From assembly GCA_039545295.1 (NCBI GenBank), contig BCIK01000021.1, forward strand, positions 481,655 through 545,654: a stretch of DNA of 64,000 nt, read 5' to 3'. Source of the stretch: Udeniomyces pyricola. Taxonomy: Eukaryota; Basidiomycota; Tremellomycetes; Cystofilobasidiales; Mrakiaceae. The notes below the pieces were generated by a model that had not been told where the DNA came from, searched no databases, and was given only the letters and a program-made list of their open reading frames with translations. Shown piece by piece: positions 1 to 11,102 of this stretch (position 1 is the first letter of the stretch; each line of letters begins with the position of its first letter). A program made the position numbers and the translations under genes.

Positions 1-47
1 CGACTGCTACTGTTGTTGTTGTCAGCGGTTCGGGAAGATCGAGGCAT
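1..47 (-). CDS. Possible N-terminus of a gene leaving the window
   Basis: On the minus strand an ATG at 47 opens a frame MPRSSRTADNNNSSS that runs off the left edge without a stop. The Ser/Asn-rich composition fits the disordered start of many fungal proteins, and nearly 1 kb of gene-free DNA separates it from the next plus-strand gene, as expected for a divergent pair. Fifteen codons are too few to name a family or to prove coding, so this is only a candidate. Confidence 0.3.
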   Translation of the reverse strand, partial: MPRSSRTADNNNSSS

Positions 48-1030
48 GGTGAATCGAGGTGGAGTCAGGTTTGGTGATGGAAAAAGTGTTTGGCAGAATT
101 ATGATCAACGGCCTGCGTCGGTGAGTGAGGGGGGGGGGGCGAAGAGAGGAAGGAAAGGGCAAATGTAGGACGGGGGATGGTGATGGTAAAGGGAAGAAGA
201 CTGGAGTTATGGGTCACGGTCGAGTACAGTGTCTTCTTTTTTCCTTCTCAACGGACCAAAGTGCGGGGAGGAGAAAGGGAAGTTGGACGCGGCAAACAAC
301 GTTTTCTTGAACAAAGGGGAAGATCGTTTCAGCCACCGATTCGTTCCCTTGTTCACTATCGCGTCGCGACGGCGTTTGTTGTTTGCTCTGGATACCCCGG
401 ATCTCCACTCATGCGCCTGGACTGTTTACGAGTCTTACGTCAGCTTGATTCAGCAGTGCAAGATTCAGAGGCGAATAGCATGAATGACTTGTGGGATGTT
501 GAAAGACGGCCCAAGCGGGGACGAGCCTGAGTACGGTCGACGGGAGCTCCAGTTGAGCGATTCAACGGGGCCTGGCGATGTTGGTGCATGGTGATAGTGA
601 ACTGGTTGGTGAGGAAGAAGATGAGAGACGATTAAGGATGTGAGAGCAATGTGATGGATGCATATAGGTTGTATTAGTCCATGCATGATGACAGCTGTCG
701 ATCGATGGCTGGTGTGGCTGCAGGTAACTCCGGGCGGCGACGCGTCTGATAGAAAGGAACGCGCCGACGTATCAGAGAGACCTCGAACCGATCGACCTGG
801 CCGGATCAGATCTCAGATCTCAGATCTCGCAGACTGTATAAGATCATGCATCATCATGCATCATGACCGATGACATGCAGGACACTGCTATATATGATGA
901 TGATGATAACGATTTGATGATGATGAGTCCATGCTCTCTTTTCTTTCATGATGACCCATCCTACCTCTCCCACCTCATCCGGTTCATACCCGCTACAACG
1001 TCGACCTCATCCACATTCACCACATGCATA
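48..1030. other. Gene-free stretch, probable divergent promoter
   Basis: No supported gene. The open frames here are short, low in complexity and overlap one another on both strands. Visible structure: a run of G at 128-137, a threefold AGATCTC-type direct repeat near 809-830, an imperfect palindromic stretch of ATCATGCATC units near 844-868, and ATGATG/TGATGA repeats near 893-935 shortly before the start codon of the downstream gene. These are ordinary low-complexity promoter features and I assign no factor to them. Confidence 0.5.
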
Positions 1031-3227
1031 ATGGCCCATCTTGCGACGCTTACTTCTTACCTCAACGCCACCTCCAGCTCGTCCAATCTCACCACCCTGC
1101 GGCCAGACGATCTTGCTTGGGCTAGCTCGATCCGAAGCCTAGACCATGTCCTCATCTGGCTTGCGGGCGTCATTGGCGACGAGTCTTCTTTAGGTGGAGG
1201 GTCTTGCTCGTTGGAGCTCGAGGAAAGAGAGGCGTACGTCCCCAGTGTCTAGCTCTCTGATGACGATGTCTCTTGAGCCATTGCGAGCTAGTCAACTAGG
1301 CCTGCTCGTTCGCACGTCCGCTTCCGTCTGGCTAACCTGACTACATATGCCCATCGTATCAGTTATGATAGGGCCCTCAACCTCGGACTGGTGCCGTCAT
1401 TGGCAAAAAGTGTATCGAACCCTTCCATCGCGGCTCCCCTTCACTACCTGACGCCATCGAAACTGCGGTCCGTTTCCTCGCCATCGCCTAGTGTCATTCT
1501 ACTCCTTGCCCCAATTTGCCAAACTGATCACTGTGTTGAACTAGACAAGGTGCGTCTTTCAATCAGGAGCTGCTTGATAGCCGACAGAACAGGCTGCGAA
1601 TCGTCCAACGTAATGCCACTCGTCTAAGGTTGGTTGCACTTTGCATCAGGCCTATCAGCTCGAATTTGCTCTTGTTGACTGGTCTTGGATTTGGATTGCA
1701 TGTCTTACATCAGACAAGATGGGGACGCAGGTCTCTTCGCTCGATCGGGCCAGCAGCGGAATCAACGCCAACAGATACTCAGCAGTATTGATCACCTCGA
1801 GTCTGAACTTTTGACATTGGCAGGTCAGGTAAGACCTCTTCTCTGTGTCAATCCTGACCAGTGCTCTCCCAAAGTGCTCACTTAGCTTGTCCATCTAGAT
1901 CTCGCAATTGATACCTCCAGTCCGCGAACGATTGAACGAGCGACTCGACGCAATCTTTGCACCTGGCAGCTCTCGTTCGCCGTCTTCCACATGCCATCAT
2001 CACGACACTCAGGAGAACGATACTCGCAGTAGTTTAAATCACCTGGACACCCTCATGTCATCCCTGTTGATTGCTCAGCACGAGCAAGAAGCGGTGGATT
2101 TGAAGAAAGAGGCTGCTCGGATGTCATCCGCGCTCGCATCGCCGACACATTCTCGTCAATGGGAGCTTGAGATGGAAAAGATCCTAGACGAGGATTTCAG
2201 TGACGACGATTCAGAGGCCGAAACGTCCGATCTGGTCACGACCTTCCTCACAGCCGGTTGGGAGTGGGATCGGTTGGAAGAGATGAGAGAGACGGTGCAA
2301 GGTTTGCGAGTGCGTTTGTATCAGCGTCATATTGCCTTCAATCTAATCGCTGAACTGATAAGAGACTTTCACCATGCAATCCCACCTGCAGTCTGTGATA
2401 CCTCTGCTCTCCCGGCTTGTTTCCATCAACCTTGTTCGACTTCAGGCGTCCCGGAATGATACGGAGACGCTCTCTTCCTTCGCGGCTCATGTACATGTCC
2501 TGTCAGATGAGATGGACCTGTTGCTCGCGTCAGTCGTCAATGGCGAGACTGACCAAAGCCAAGGGCCGACAGGCGCTGACGAGCAATCAATTCTTGGTAT
2601 GTGCTTAAACTGTCTCATGCCAGAATGTGGCTGATCATGCAGCGAGCTGATCCCTAGCATATACGGATGCCAAACAGCCCCCATCAAAGCCCGATTACAA
2701 ATGTCAAGTTCGCATTACGACCAACCAATCCTGACCGCCGATGATGTTCTCGAGTCCCTAATGCAGTTGCGAACTTCAGTCGGTCAGCAAGTTAACGACG
2801 TCGAAGGCCTGACTTGCGCCCAAGCGATGCTGCGCCATACCGCGGACCGGTGCGTGCCTTGACCTGGTGGCAGACCATGATTGCCTTTTGCGAAGTAGGG
2901 GCAACAGTCGCTGACGAGTGACCCTTGACGTTCATATATCGAACCGTGCGCGCCTATAGCCAATCTCACCTCGACCCTTTCCTAGGCCTCCTCAACATGA
3001 ACCGACCGACGATGAGCCATCCGTTCTTTGGCCCTCCGTCGACTGTGGTACGAGCGGAGCACGCTGTCCGTGCCAATCTGGTGCGGGCAGAGAAGCTGGT
3101 AAGGGATTGGTCGATCTCTGGAGGTGGCCGCAAGTTGAGTCAGGAGGAGCAGGACGGTGAGCAGAGGAGGATCGAGCGGTTTTTAGCAGAGAACCGGGAT
3201 GTACCGTCGAAGCTGGGGCCGTCGTGA
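1031..3227 (+). CDS. Coiled-coil protein, weakly HAUS3/augmin-like
   Basis: A multi-exon gene read from ATG 1031 (context ATAATGGCC). The first exon gives a compact N-terminal domain (MAHLATLTSYLNATSSSSNL, then a DDLAWASSIRSLDHVLIWLAG segment ending EEREAY). It is followed by exons rich in heptad-like Gln/Arg/Leu/Glu: NQELLDSRQNRLRIVQRN, QQRNQRQQILSSIDHLESEL, and VRAEHAVRANLVRAEKLV near the C-terminus. The last exon ends in a TGA at 3225-3227. An N-terminal 'last-residue' domain ending in an acidic Glu-rich turn and followed by long coiled coils recalls HAUS3, the augmin subunit that helps microtubules branch from gamma-tubulin. The match is by general pattern only. One middle exon (about 1715-1827) has competing open frames, so the exon joins there are uncertain. 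It could equally be another spindle or vesicle-tether coiled coil. Confidence 0.55.
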
Positions 3228-3612
3228 TCTGATGGGCGACAATTAGGGGAGGAGATTTGATTTCAAAAGAATGAGATTGATATACTGCATACATGTGTTG
3301 TTGTACTACTCAGGAGTGTTTGAGTAAGGCTGGAAGTTGGATGAATATATACAAGGAGTAACGATGATTAAGACATAGCTAGTCGTGCAAAAGAATACGT
3401 TTACATATACACGTAGGATGCACCAGGTTGAGACAAAGTAAAGGTCCCCATGTCGATCCAATCGATCCGCCGGCCGACCGTACGCGTTTACGGATGAACC
3501 CCTCCTCGATGTTGGGCGTGTTGATGGTGATCCCCTATCGACTATCGACTATCCTTGACATAACCTCCTCCTCTCCCTCCCTTCATAGTCCCCACCGACC
3601 AGCTCGCCCACC

Positions 3613-5405
3613 ATGTCTCGCCCTTTGTAAGACCCAACTCAACCCTTCTACAATCTGCTCTTCGATTCTCTCGCCCTGGATCAAGTTCTCACTCTGCCTC
3701 TCCTGTCAACCTCGTTCATCGCCCATTGTTCCCGCCTTCCCGTTCGCGCCTCTCTCCTCTTCCCTTTCTCACCCACTGCACGCGGTCACCGCCGGCGCTT
3801 TACTTCTCCTCACCCCACTCCACCCCAAATGTCTTGATCTACCTATAGCCCGACCCGTATGGCGCTTACCAATACCAAGACTCAGCTCAAGGGTGCCGTC
3901 ACTGGTCACTCACTTCTCGCCAAAAAGCGTGACGCCCTGATGACTCGGTTCAGAGCGATCCTCAGGAAGGTTGATGAGGTACGTCTTGCCTCGTTTGTTG
4001 GTAGCTCATGACGTCAGATACAGCTTGCTGCTTTTCTGGACAGAGAAGGGAAACCTGTTGGATGACGATTGACATCCAGCAGAGGTCGATACGTCGGGTG
4101 TCTGCGTAGATGGCGAGATGGGGTGTTGCTCTGAATTGGACGCTCCGTCCTACAACCCGCTGTTCCATACATTCCTATCAGCACATCTACCATGACCGAT
4201 GTAGATCTCTTGGATAAACTCTGAGGGATCCAGAGATAACAAGCTGGTCGCTCCGCCTGACAGTGCCGTCAAAGGCCCGCTGCGGTCATGTCACGTCGTT
4301 GCGTCATTAGCCCAGCCTCCTGTCGATGACCTGACGTCCCTTCTTCTGACCCCTACTCACTTTCAGGCAAAACGACGTATGGGCCGAGTTCTCCAACTAG
4401 CATCCTTCTCACTCGCCGAGGTCACCTACGCCACTGGAGACATCTCCTACCAAGTCAGTCAACTAACCTCCCATGTTCACTTATCATCCGATGACGTCTC
4501 ACCGATGGTTCCCTCCCTTGCTCGTCTTGGAAACGCAGGTTCAGGAATCCGTCAAGCTCGCCTCGTTCACCGTTGCGTCAAAGTCGGAGAACGTCTCGGG
4601 AGTGGTTCTCCCAACATTCGAGGCCGTCCGCAACCAAAACGGAAACGGTCCGTCTCGGAGCCTGAGCTTTCATTCCTATCGGTATCGTTGACTCGAGTGA
4701 CTTATGGACATCATTTCGTTCCTTTCTATTCGTTCTTATACAACAGACTTCACCATGACGGGTCTTGGGAGAGGTGGACAGCAGGTTCAGAAATGCCGAG
4801 AAACATACGTTAAGGCGGTTGAGACGTTGGTCGAGCTTGCCAGTCTGCAGGTAAGAAGGAGCTGCCACCCCCCACTTCCTAGCCGTGTCGTTTGCACCTT
4901 CGTGGTTGCTGATTTTTCTCTTGGCATGTTCAATGGTACACTTGCAGACCGCCTTCACTATCTTGGATGAGGTCATTCGAGCTACCAATCGACGAGTCAA
5001 TGCCATCGAGCACATTGTTATCCCTCGACTTGAAGGCATCGTTAACTTTATCGTCTCGTAAGTGGCTGTGTTTCAAACGTTCAAGTTGCTTCAGAGACTT
5101 GGGCTCGAGATTACTCACACCACGAACATCCCGCTACGTTCCTTTCCGTTCTCGTTCTGGATCATAGTGAGCTCGATGAGATGGATCGAGAAGATTTCTT
5201 CCGACTCAAGAAGGTCCAAGGCAAGAAGAAGCGTGACCAAGCCGAGCGGGACATCATCGACAAGGCCAACCAAAAGAAGGAGGAGGAACGCTATCAGGCC
5301 GAGGCCGACCAGGGTGCTGCTGCCTTGGCCAAGGGACGAGGCGAAGCTGAGGAAGAGGGATCAGGGGACCTGCTTGGGAGCAAGGATGAGGACGTCATCT
5401 TCTAG
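3613..5405 (+). CDS. VMA8: V-type proton ATPase subunit D
   Basis: Subunit D forms the central rotor shaft of the V1 sector, coupling ATP hydrolysis to proton pumping into the vacuole and Golgi. The first coding exon is only 14 nt (3613-3626, MSRPF with the last codon split); it joins 3849-3978 to give FPTRMALTNTKTQLKGAVTG, the family N-terminal signature. Later exons give KRRMGRVLQLASFSLAEVTY (4367-4453), VQESVKLASFTVASKSENVS, then FTMTGLGRGGQQVQKC, the NRRVNAIEHIVIPRLEGI block, and ELDEMDREDFFRLKKVQGKK. These are the diagnostic segments in the family order. The C-terminus is a charged, Lys/Glu-rich helix followed by an acidic tail ending DEDVIF. About 250 residues, the usual size. I chose the upstream ATG over the internal Met of RMALT because the phase joins exactly and restores the conserved FPTR. 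No defect seen. Confidence 0.95.
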
Positions 5406-5593
5406 TTGACCGACGTTTGACTCGGCCCGCTTCGATCACTTGTTGCTTATGATGTTTGGTGTCTCTTCACGATAACTCTTCTCATGGAAATGTTGGATAT
5501 ATTTGTCATGGTCATGTTCGTTAAAGTCGTTGCCTACTCCTTCCCACTGCCCTACAGTCACTCTTGGGATATCCTGACCTCAACCCTATTCGA

Positions 5594-7060
5594 CTACGCT
5601 TCCCGCTCCCGTTCTCTATGCCGTTCTCGTTCTTCTCTACCCCCACCACTCTCGACGACAGGGGCGCTCTTGAAGCGTGAGTAGAATCGTTTGGTTGCAG
5701 CTACCACAAATTCCTCTGTAGACTCGGGAAGATCGACCTCATGTCGGCCTATTGGAGATTCATAGGAGGAATCAATCAGTTATATTGATTGCACACAGCA
5801 ATCGTGCAAGCTTCATCAGCGAACGCACCTGGTGCGCCAGAAAAATGGGCAAACGGAGGTACGACTGTCATGTCGGCGATGACAGTGTTGTCTGCGATCT
5901 GAAAGTCAAAGCTCATGTCAGTTCAGGTAAGATGTATGGTAGTCCAAGGATGACAGAGATCAGAAAGCATGTTCTACCTTGGCACAGTCCTTGATCATGG
6001 CAAACTTGCCCTGTGATTTATCAAGAGAAGTCAGACAAGCGATCAGATCAAACGTCCCGAGGCTATGCTGCTAAGCGAGCAATTCACGAGTTGAGGCGTC
6101 ATGCTCACGATGATGCAATTCTTGCCAATCTCGACGCAGTTGCCTATTTGGGCGGCCTCGACAATGGAATTGGCTCCAATGTGCACGTTGTCGCCAATCT
6201 TGACTGGATAGTAGTTACTGCCAGAGCGTCAAGGAAGTTGAGTCAGAGTCATACTTAAGAAAGTCAACCGCTGGCCCATTTGGGTCACTTACAAGATCCT
6301 GAAGTCAAGCGTGCAAAAGGTGGGATCAAAGCGAATCAGCATCAATGTGCTCGCAGTCCGTAAGCTTGGATGCTAATCTAGACTCACCCGCGATAGCACT
6401 TCCCCGGAGGTCGGATGATACATCCCTCACCAATGAGAGAGTACCTCCCGAGACTGATAACGACGGTTGCCTTGGACGAGCCTGCACCGGATCGGCGAAG
6501 GTCACCTCGGATGATGGAACCCGGTTGGATGATGGTCTTGCCGCCGAGGATGATGTTCTGGGGTCCTTGGATGGTGGCTGAACGGGAAACATGCTGGTGA
6601 GCCATGAAAGTGAGATAGGAGAAGGCGCAAGCAAGCGACTAACCTCGTCGAGATACCTTTAGGATGACGCAAGAGGTCAGGAGTCAGAGAAGGACCGTGT
6701 GAGCTAATGAGGGATCTAAATAGATGCTCGAGGGGTGTCCAGACGCCAGCTCTGACCTTGTTGCCGGTATCCTGAAGTATTGGGGTAAGCACGAGGTAAG
6801 TAAGACGAAAATGTCAGTGTGAACGTGTAGTGGTCAGTAAGGATGGCGATGAGGCGGATGGGGATTGACCGTCTCGATGTATTCGCCCTGAGCGAATGAT
6901 GGAAAGCGATGATGAGAGAGTGTTATGCGAGTGAGTATATGTGGGTATGTGATGATGAAAGCCAGAGGGAGGACAAGAAACGGGGAGTGGTGAAATGAGA
7001 ACCAAAAAGATGAAAAGAAATTAAAACCTTGGTGTATAGTAGGGTGGGCTCGAATGCCAT
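5594..7060 (-). CDS. DCTN5: Dynactin p25 subunit (DCTN5)
   Basis: A left-handed beta-helix (hexapeptide repeat) subunit of the dynactin pointed-end complex, which links dynein to membrane cargo. Ten coding exons join without a phase error: 7060-7028, 6887-6870, 6771-6757, 6656-6644, 6577-6388, 6298-6293, 6217-6109, 6010-5978, 5898-5829 and 5748-5594, giving 213 residues. Order of motifs: MAFEPTLLYTK, GEYIET, DTGNK, VSRR, then GPQNIILGGKTIIQPG, SIIRGDLRRSG, GCIIRPPGK, YYPVKIGDNVHIG, SIVEAAQIGNCVEIGKNC, FAMIKDCAK, VVPPFAHFSGAPG and LPESTEEFVVAATKRFYSRF. These match p25 from end to end. The isoleucine-rich hexapeptides form the helix coils. The C-terminal Arg/Glu tail (GREERERHREREREA) looks lineage-specific. 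The stop (TAG) lies at 5596-5594. The exon structure is unusually fragmented (see findings). The call is strong and the microexons are inferred from phase and conservation. Confidence 0.93.
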
Positions 7061-7457
7061 GTGGATGGATGAACGAATTGATCGATGATGGCTGTATGCG
7101 GCCGTTTAAGATGACAACATGATATAAGCGCGGTTAAGCTGTCAGCTGTCAGCTGTCAACTGTCAGCGCGTCAGCGCCTTCTAAGCTCCCAAGACGAGAG
7201 AATCAAAGATCCTGAGATCCGAAGATCCGAAGCGTCTGTGAATTCGAGCTTCGAGTCTTGCATCTTGTCCGATGTTCCGTTAAGCGGTCAGTAACCAGTT
7301 CCTGTTCAATTCATATTCCTGTCGATCGATCTAGTCAGCATCATGTCAGCTGCCGTTCCTTGCAATCAGCCCCTTCTCGTCCTTCTACCCTTCACCATCC
7401 TGCATCATCATCACCAGTCTCCCCCCCCCCCCCTTCTTCCTCCACTCTACTGCCATC

Positions 7458-8886
7458 ATGTCTGCCATCACCCTCGCTCGATCCACGCTTCGCTCGTCCC
7501 AGGCGACCTCGGCCACCCGTGCCATCTCCCTCAGCCAATCGCGATTGAAGCATTCCCTTCCTGAGCTTCCTTACGCTTACAACGTCAGTCAGGCCTCTTC
7601 TCCTTTCTCATTCACCGTCTTGGCTACGTCTCATCTCAACACCGTCAATCCTACATCCGCTTATCCTTCACGTATCTCTAATCGCTCTCAGGCCCTCGAG
7701 CCAAGCGTCAGTGAGACCATCATGACGCTTCATCACACCAAGCACCATCAGACTTACGTCAACGGCCTCAACGCCGCCGAGGAGTCTTACGTCCAGGCTC
7801 AGGGCTCCAATGACACCCTCGCCATGCTCAAGCTCCAGTCGGCTCTCAAGTTCAACGGTGGAGGTAAGGCTCGGCTGCCGGTCGCCCGTCACTATTCATG
7901 TTCAAACGGCGCTTGCTTACGAACTGTGTCCCGTCACTGACGTTTACGTTTTCTCCCCTTACATCCTTGTCGTTTCGCCTCGTTCCGCTCAGGTCACATC
8001 AACCACTCCCTCTTCTGGAAGAACCTCGCTCCCTACGACTCGTCCGCCACCAAGCTCCAGGATGGACCTCTCAAGGAGGCTATCGAGAAGCAGTTCGGAT
8101 CCGTTGAGGGTTTGTCGTCATCTGCTCTTGGCATTGTCATCTGCTCTCGGCACAATCGTGCTCGTTTCACTGTCGCCTGCAAGCTGACCTTTCCAACTCT
8201 TCGCCTAACTTTTTTTCGAACGCAGAACTTCAGAAGAAGTTTAACGCCGCCACTGCGGCCGTTCAGGGTTCCGGTTGGGGCTGGCTTGTTCGTTCAACTT
8301 TTCCTCTTGATATTTCATTTCTTTTGAGTCTTCTTCCCTTCGCAGCTGTAGGCTCGGGATTGAGCTGACCCTTGTGTCAATAAAACGTCTTGTAGGGAGT
8401 CAACCCCAGCACCAAGGCTCTCGAGATTACCACCACCGCTAACCAAGATCCTCTGACTAGTAAGTCCCCATACCGCTTAAAATACAAGCTTACGATTTAT
8501 ACATGCTGACCGGCTACCTCATTGTCCTGCATACCTCTTGCTCTGTTGTAGCTCACATTCCTATCATCGGTGTCGATATCTGTGCGTCGCTCGAGAACAA
8601 ACGGTTCCACTTTGAAGAGTAGTTCTACTGACGCTTGCTTCCCTTGTCTCTTTTTCTGATAGGGGAGCATGCCTTCTACCTTGACGTTAGTCATAAACTT
8701 TAATGGCTCGTCGCAGGCTATTTTTGGATCTGATTAAAGACATTTATACTAAACCCGGACTCATGTTTTTTGTGTTTTTTTTTTCTCACCCTATTGCAGT
8801 ACAAGAACGTCAAGCCAGACTACCTCAACGCCATCTGGCGAGTCATCAACTGGGACGAGGCCGCCAAGCGATTCGCCAAGGTCTAG
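7458..8886 (+). CDS. SOD2: Mitochondrial manganese superoxide dismutase
   Basis: Converts superoxide to H2O2 and O2 in the mitochondrial matrix. The N-terminus ([20 protein letters not shown]) is Arg/Ser-rich without acidic residues, a typical targeting presequence, and is followed by the mature start [18 protein letters not shown]. Metal and active-site segments are present in order: [39 protein letters not shown], and [20 protein letters not shown] (the Asp-x-Trp-Glu-His metal ligands), ending in [19 protein letters not shown]. At least eight exons: 7458-7583, 7692-7863, 7993-8109, 8226-8287, 8396-8459 and three short ones, several with split codons that rejoin exactly. The WEHAFYLD exon is only about 26 nt. 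The mRNA leader contains a run of C at 7423-7434. It converges with IWR1, whose stop lies 160 bp away. Confidence 0.96.
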
Positions 8887-9045
8887 GACAAACAACGGAC
8901 CTGTACGATGAGCACGGTTCTAGGAGCGGGGAAGAGTTGATCTGATGATCAATGTATCGCTATTTTCTGAATTTGTCCTTGAAAAGAGAGCACCGTGCAG
9001 CGTAGACGCATCGATATACGCGAAACCCGATCGCGCATAAGACAG

Positions 9046-10734
9046 CTAGTAGTCTTCCTCCCATCGTTCTGGGAAGAAGGAACAAGCCAAAACATGAAGC
9101 GCAATGTCGAGTAGGTGCGATGGCAAAGAGTGAACACGGTCATATGGCACTCGAAGCAGAAAAGAGAATGATTCAAGTGAGAGAGAGGAAGGGATGGGGC
9201 GCGTCACTCACCTCGAGAATCTGACAGATCCGAGTCCAACTCGAGCTCGGAATCTTCCTCCTCATCGGGATAGTCGTTTCGGTAAAAGTCTTCGTCTGTC
9301 AAGCCAAAGAGCAAGAAAGGCGACATTGCGATGGTGAGAAGGCTAGCTAGCCCCACGCTTTGAACTAAGGTTGCCATCAGACGAACCATTCGAGTCCTCA
9401 TCCACCATGTCCTCTTCCTCGTCGTCACTCTCGCCGGCGAGTTCCTCTCCTTCTTCGAGATATCCTTCAACGGTAGCTCGCATGATGACGCCTGGTGTCA
9501 AGGTCGGACGAACCTCTCGATAGTAGAGGTCGTAAACGTATCGCTCGTTGTCTGCGGGAGTAGAGGGCCGAGTCGATGACGCTGGAGAGGCAATGGAAGG
9601 TGCGCTCGACTGAGACGAGGAAGGAGCTGGCGAAGGGTTTGAGACTGTTCATGAAGAAACAGAGAGAAGAAAGGTTCCAATAGCCATTCCAGACCTGAAG
9701 ACTCAAGGCGCTTCTATCCTCAACAAAGATTGAGAGGTAAACGTCTAGCCAAAGAAATCTCACCAGCCAGGTATTCTCGAAGCATTGGTAGGAACGCAGC
9801 GACTTCGGGATCTTCCTCTTCTTCCATGTGCGAAGGGATGATCTTGTTGCCGCCCTCAGGTGCGGCCGGCGTCGAGCGGGGGGCGGGGGTGGCCGAAGAC
9901 CATGGAATTTGCTGGGCGTCAAGCAGCTTGAAGCGGTTTCTCGCTGCGGCTGCCACGATCTCGGATCTACATGTTCGTAGTAATCAAGTGAACGAAATAG
10001 GTAGGCAAATTAGTTACGTCATGGTGGATGTGCACTTCAGAGAGCAAGACGAGGAACATTCTCCGGACGAACTCAACCTGCAAAACGGGAGCTCGGTTCT
10101 TGCTTTGCGGAGTTGCCGGTATCGGGTTGATGATACGGTAACGAACAGAAGGTTGCCGAGCTGAAGACTCAACAGAGGGTTTTGGAGGCGTCTGAGCCGA
10201 CAAAACCGCTGGATCGTGGCCTTCAGCAACGAGCTGGGCTATGCGGGCCTGAGGAGGAGACACACCATGTGACAGGCGTGAGCTTATATGTTCGTCGGGT
10301 CGGCATTCACGACGTGTTATGTCGTACCTGCAGAGCCTCTCCACCGCGATTCTCCTCCCATCCCTCGGGCACTGTCTCGGCGAGACGGAAGACACCTCTG
10401 TTTGTGGATGCTCCGTCTAACGCCACGCCAGGGCTGGTAGCAGACGTTCTGGATCTGTACTTTTTCGTCGGTCTGTAGGACGAGTCATCAATGACTGTCA
10501 GAATTTGTGACCAAGAGTAACGACACGTCAATGGGTGGGATCATGAATCGGTTGATCGTGTAGGCCGTTTGAGAAGAGCACAGATAGACGTGCTAAGGTG
10601 CAGCCGAAGGGAGCAGAAGTGGGGGGGAGGCGAGAAGGATGGCCAAAAGAGGATGACGAACGAAGGGCATCGAGGGGATCTTCGGTGATTTTCCGCTTGA
10701 TGCGGAGAATGGTATACTGGGGTTGAGCTGCCAT
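9046..10734 (-). CDS. IWR1: RNA polymerase II nuclear-import factor IWR1 (SLC7A6OS family)
   Basis: Iwr1 binds assembled RNA polymerase II in the cytoplasm and carries it into the nucleus. The N-terminus MAAQPQYTILRIKRKITEDP followed by LDAL is the family's basic nuclear-localisation start (ILR-KRKR--EPLDAL). A middle exon gives SSYRPTKKYRSRTSATSPG, followed by a variable region. The conserved core is ERYVYDLYYREV, PGVIMRATVEGYLEEGEEL, then the acidic DEDFYRNDYPDEEEDSELEL, the defining Iwr1 signature. The last exon is tiny (9068-9046): it joins SDSR to ERWEEDY and a TAG. Without that splice the frame would stop just after SDSRGE; the GTGAGT donor at 9211 and the CCCAG acceptor support the spliced form. 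The start codon at 10734 is the first Met of the conserved block. Confidence 0.88.
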
Positions 10735-11102
10735 GGTGTAGTGGGATCTGAGGCTGAGGTGTAGAAAGTTGGGATGGGAGAGTGGATGACGCTTCCATAG
10801 GTCATCATCATATCATCATCATCATTATGATTACATTCACAGCTGGCCAGCTCGGTAGGAATGGAATTGACGTCTCGTCGTTGTCGGCCGCATACATCCA
10901 CCTCCAACGACAACCTCCTAGCCCGGCTTCATCTTCATCATGGCCCCAGATCTCTCCGCCTCGTCCGTCTCACAAACTTCTTAATCTCCACAGTTCTCAC
11001 TACCCGCTTTGATCGTCTTTGCACATGCTCGTTCCGACCCTCTTCTCACGCCCTCTTTCTCTTTACCTTCTCTCAACTTGTCGCGCGTCGCGTACCCTCC
11101 TC

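Noticed and set aside
177..530. Plus-strand 117-codon frame near the left edge
   Set aside because: Arg/Gly-rich, no motif, overlapped by other open frames, in the presumed divergent promoter.
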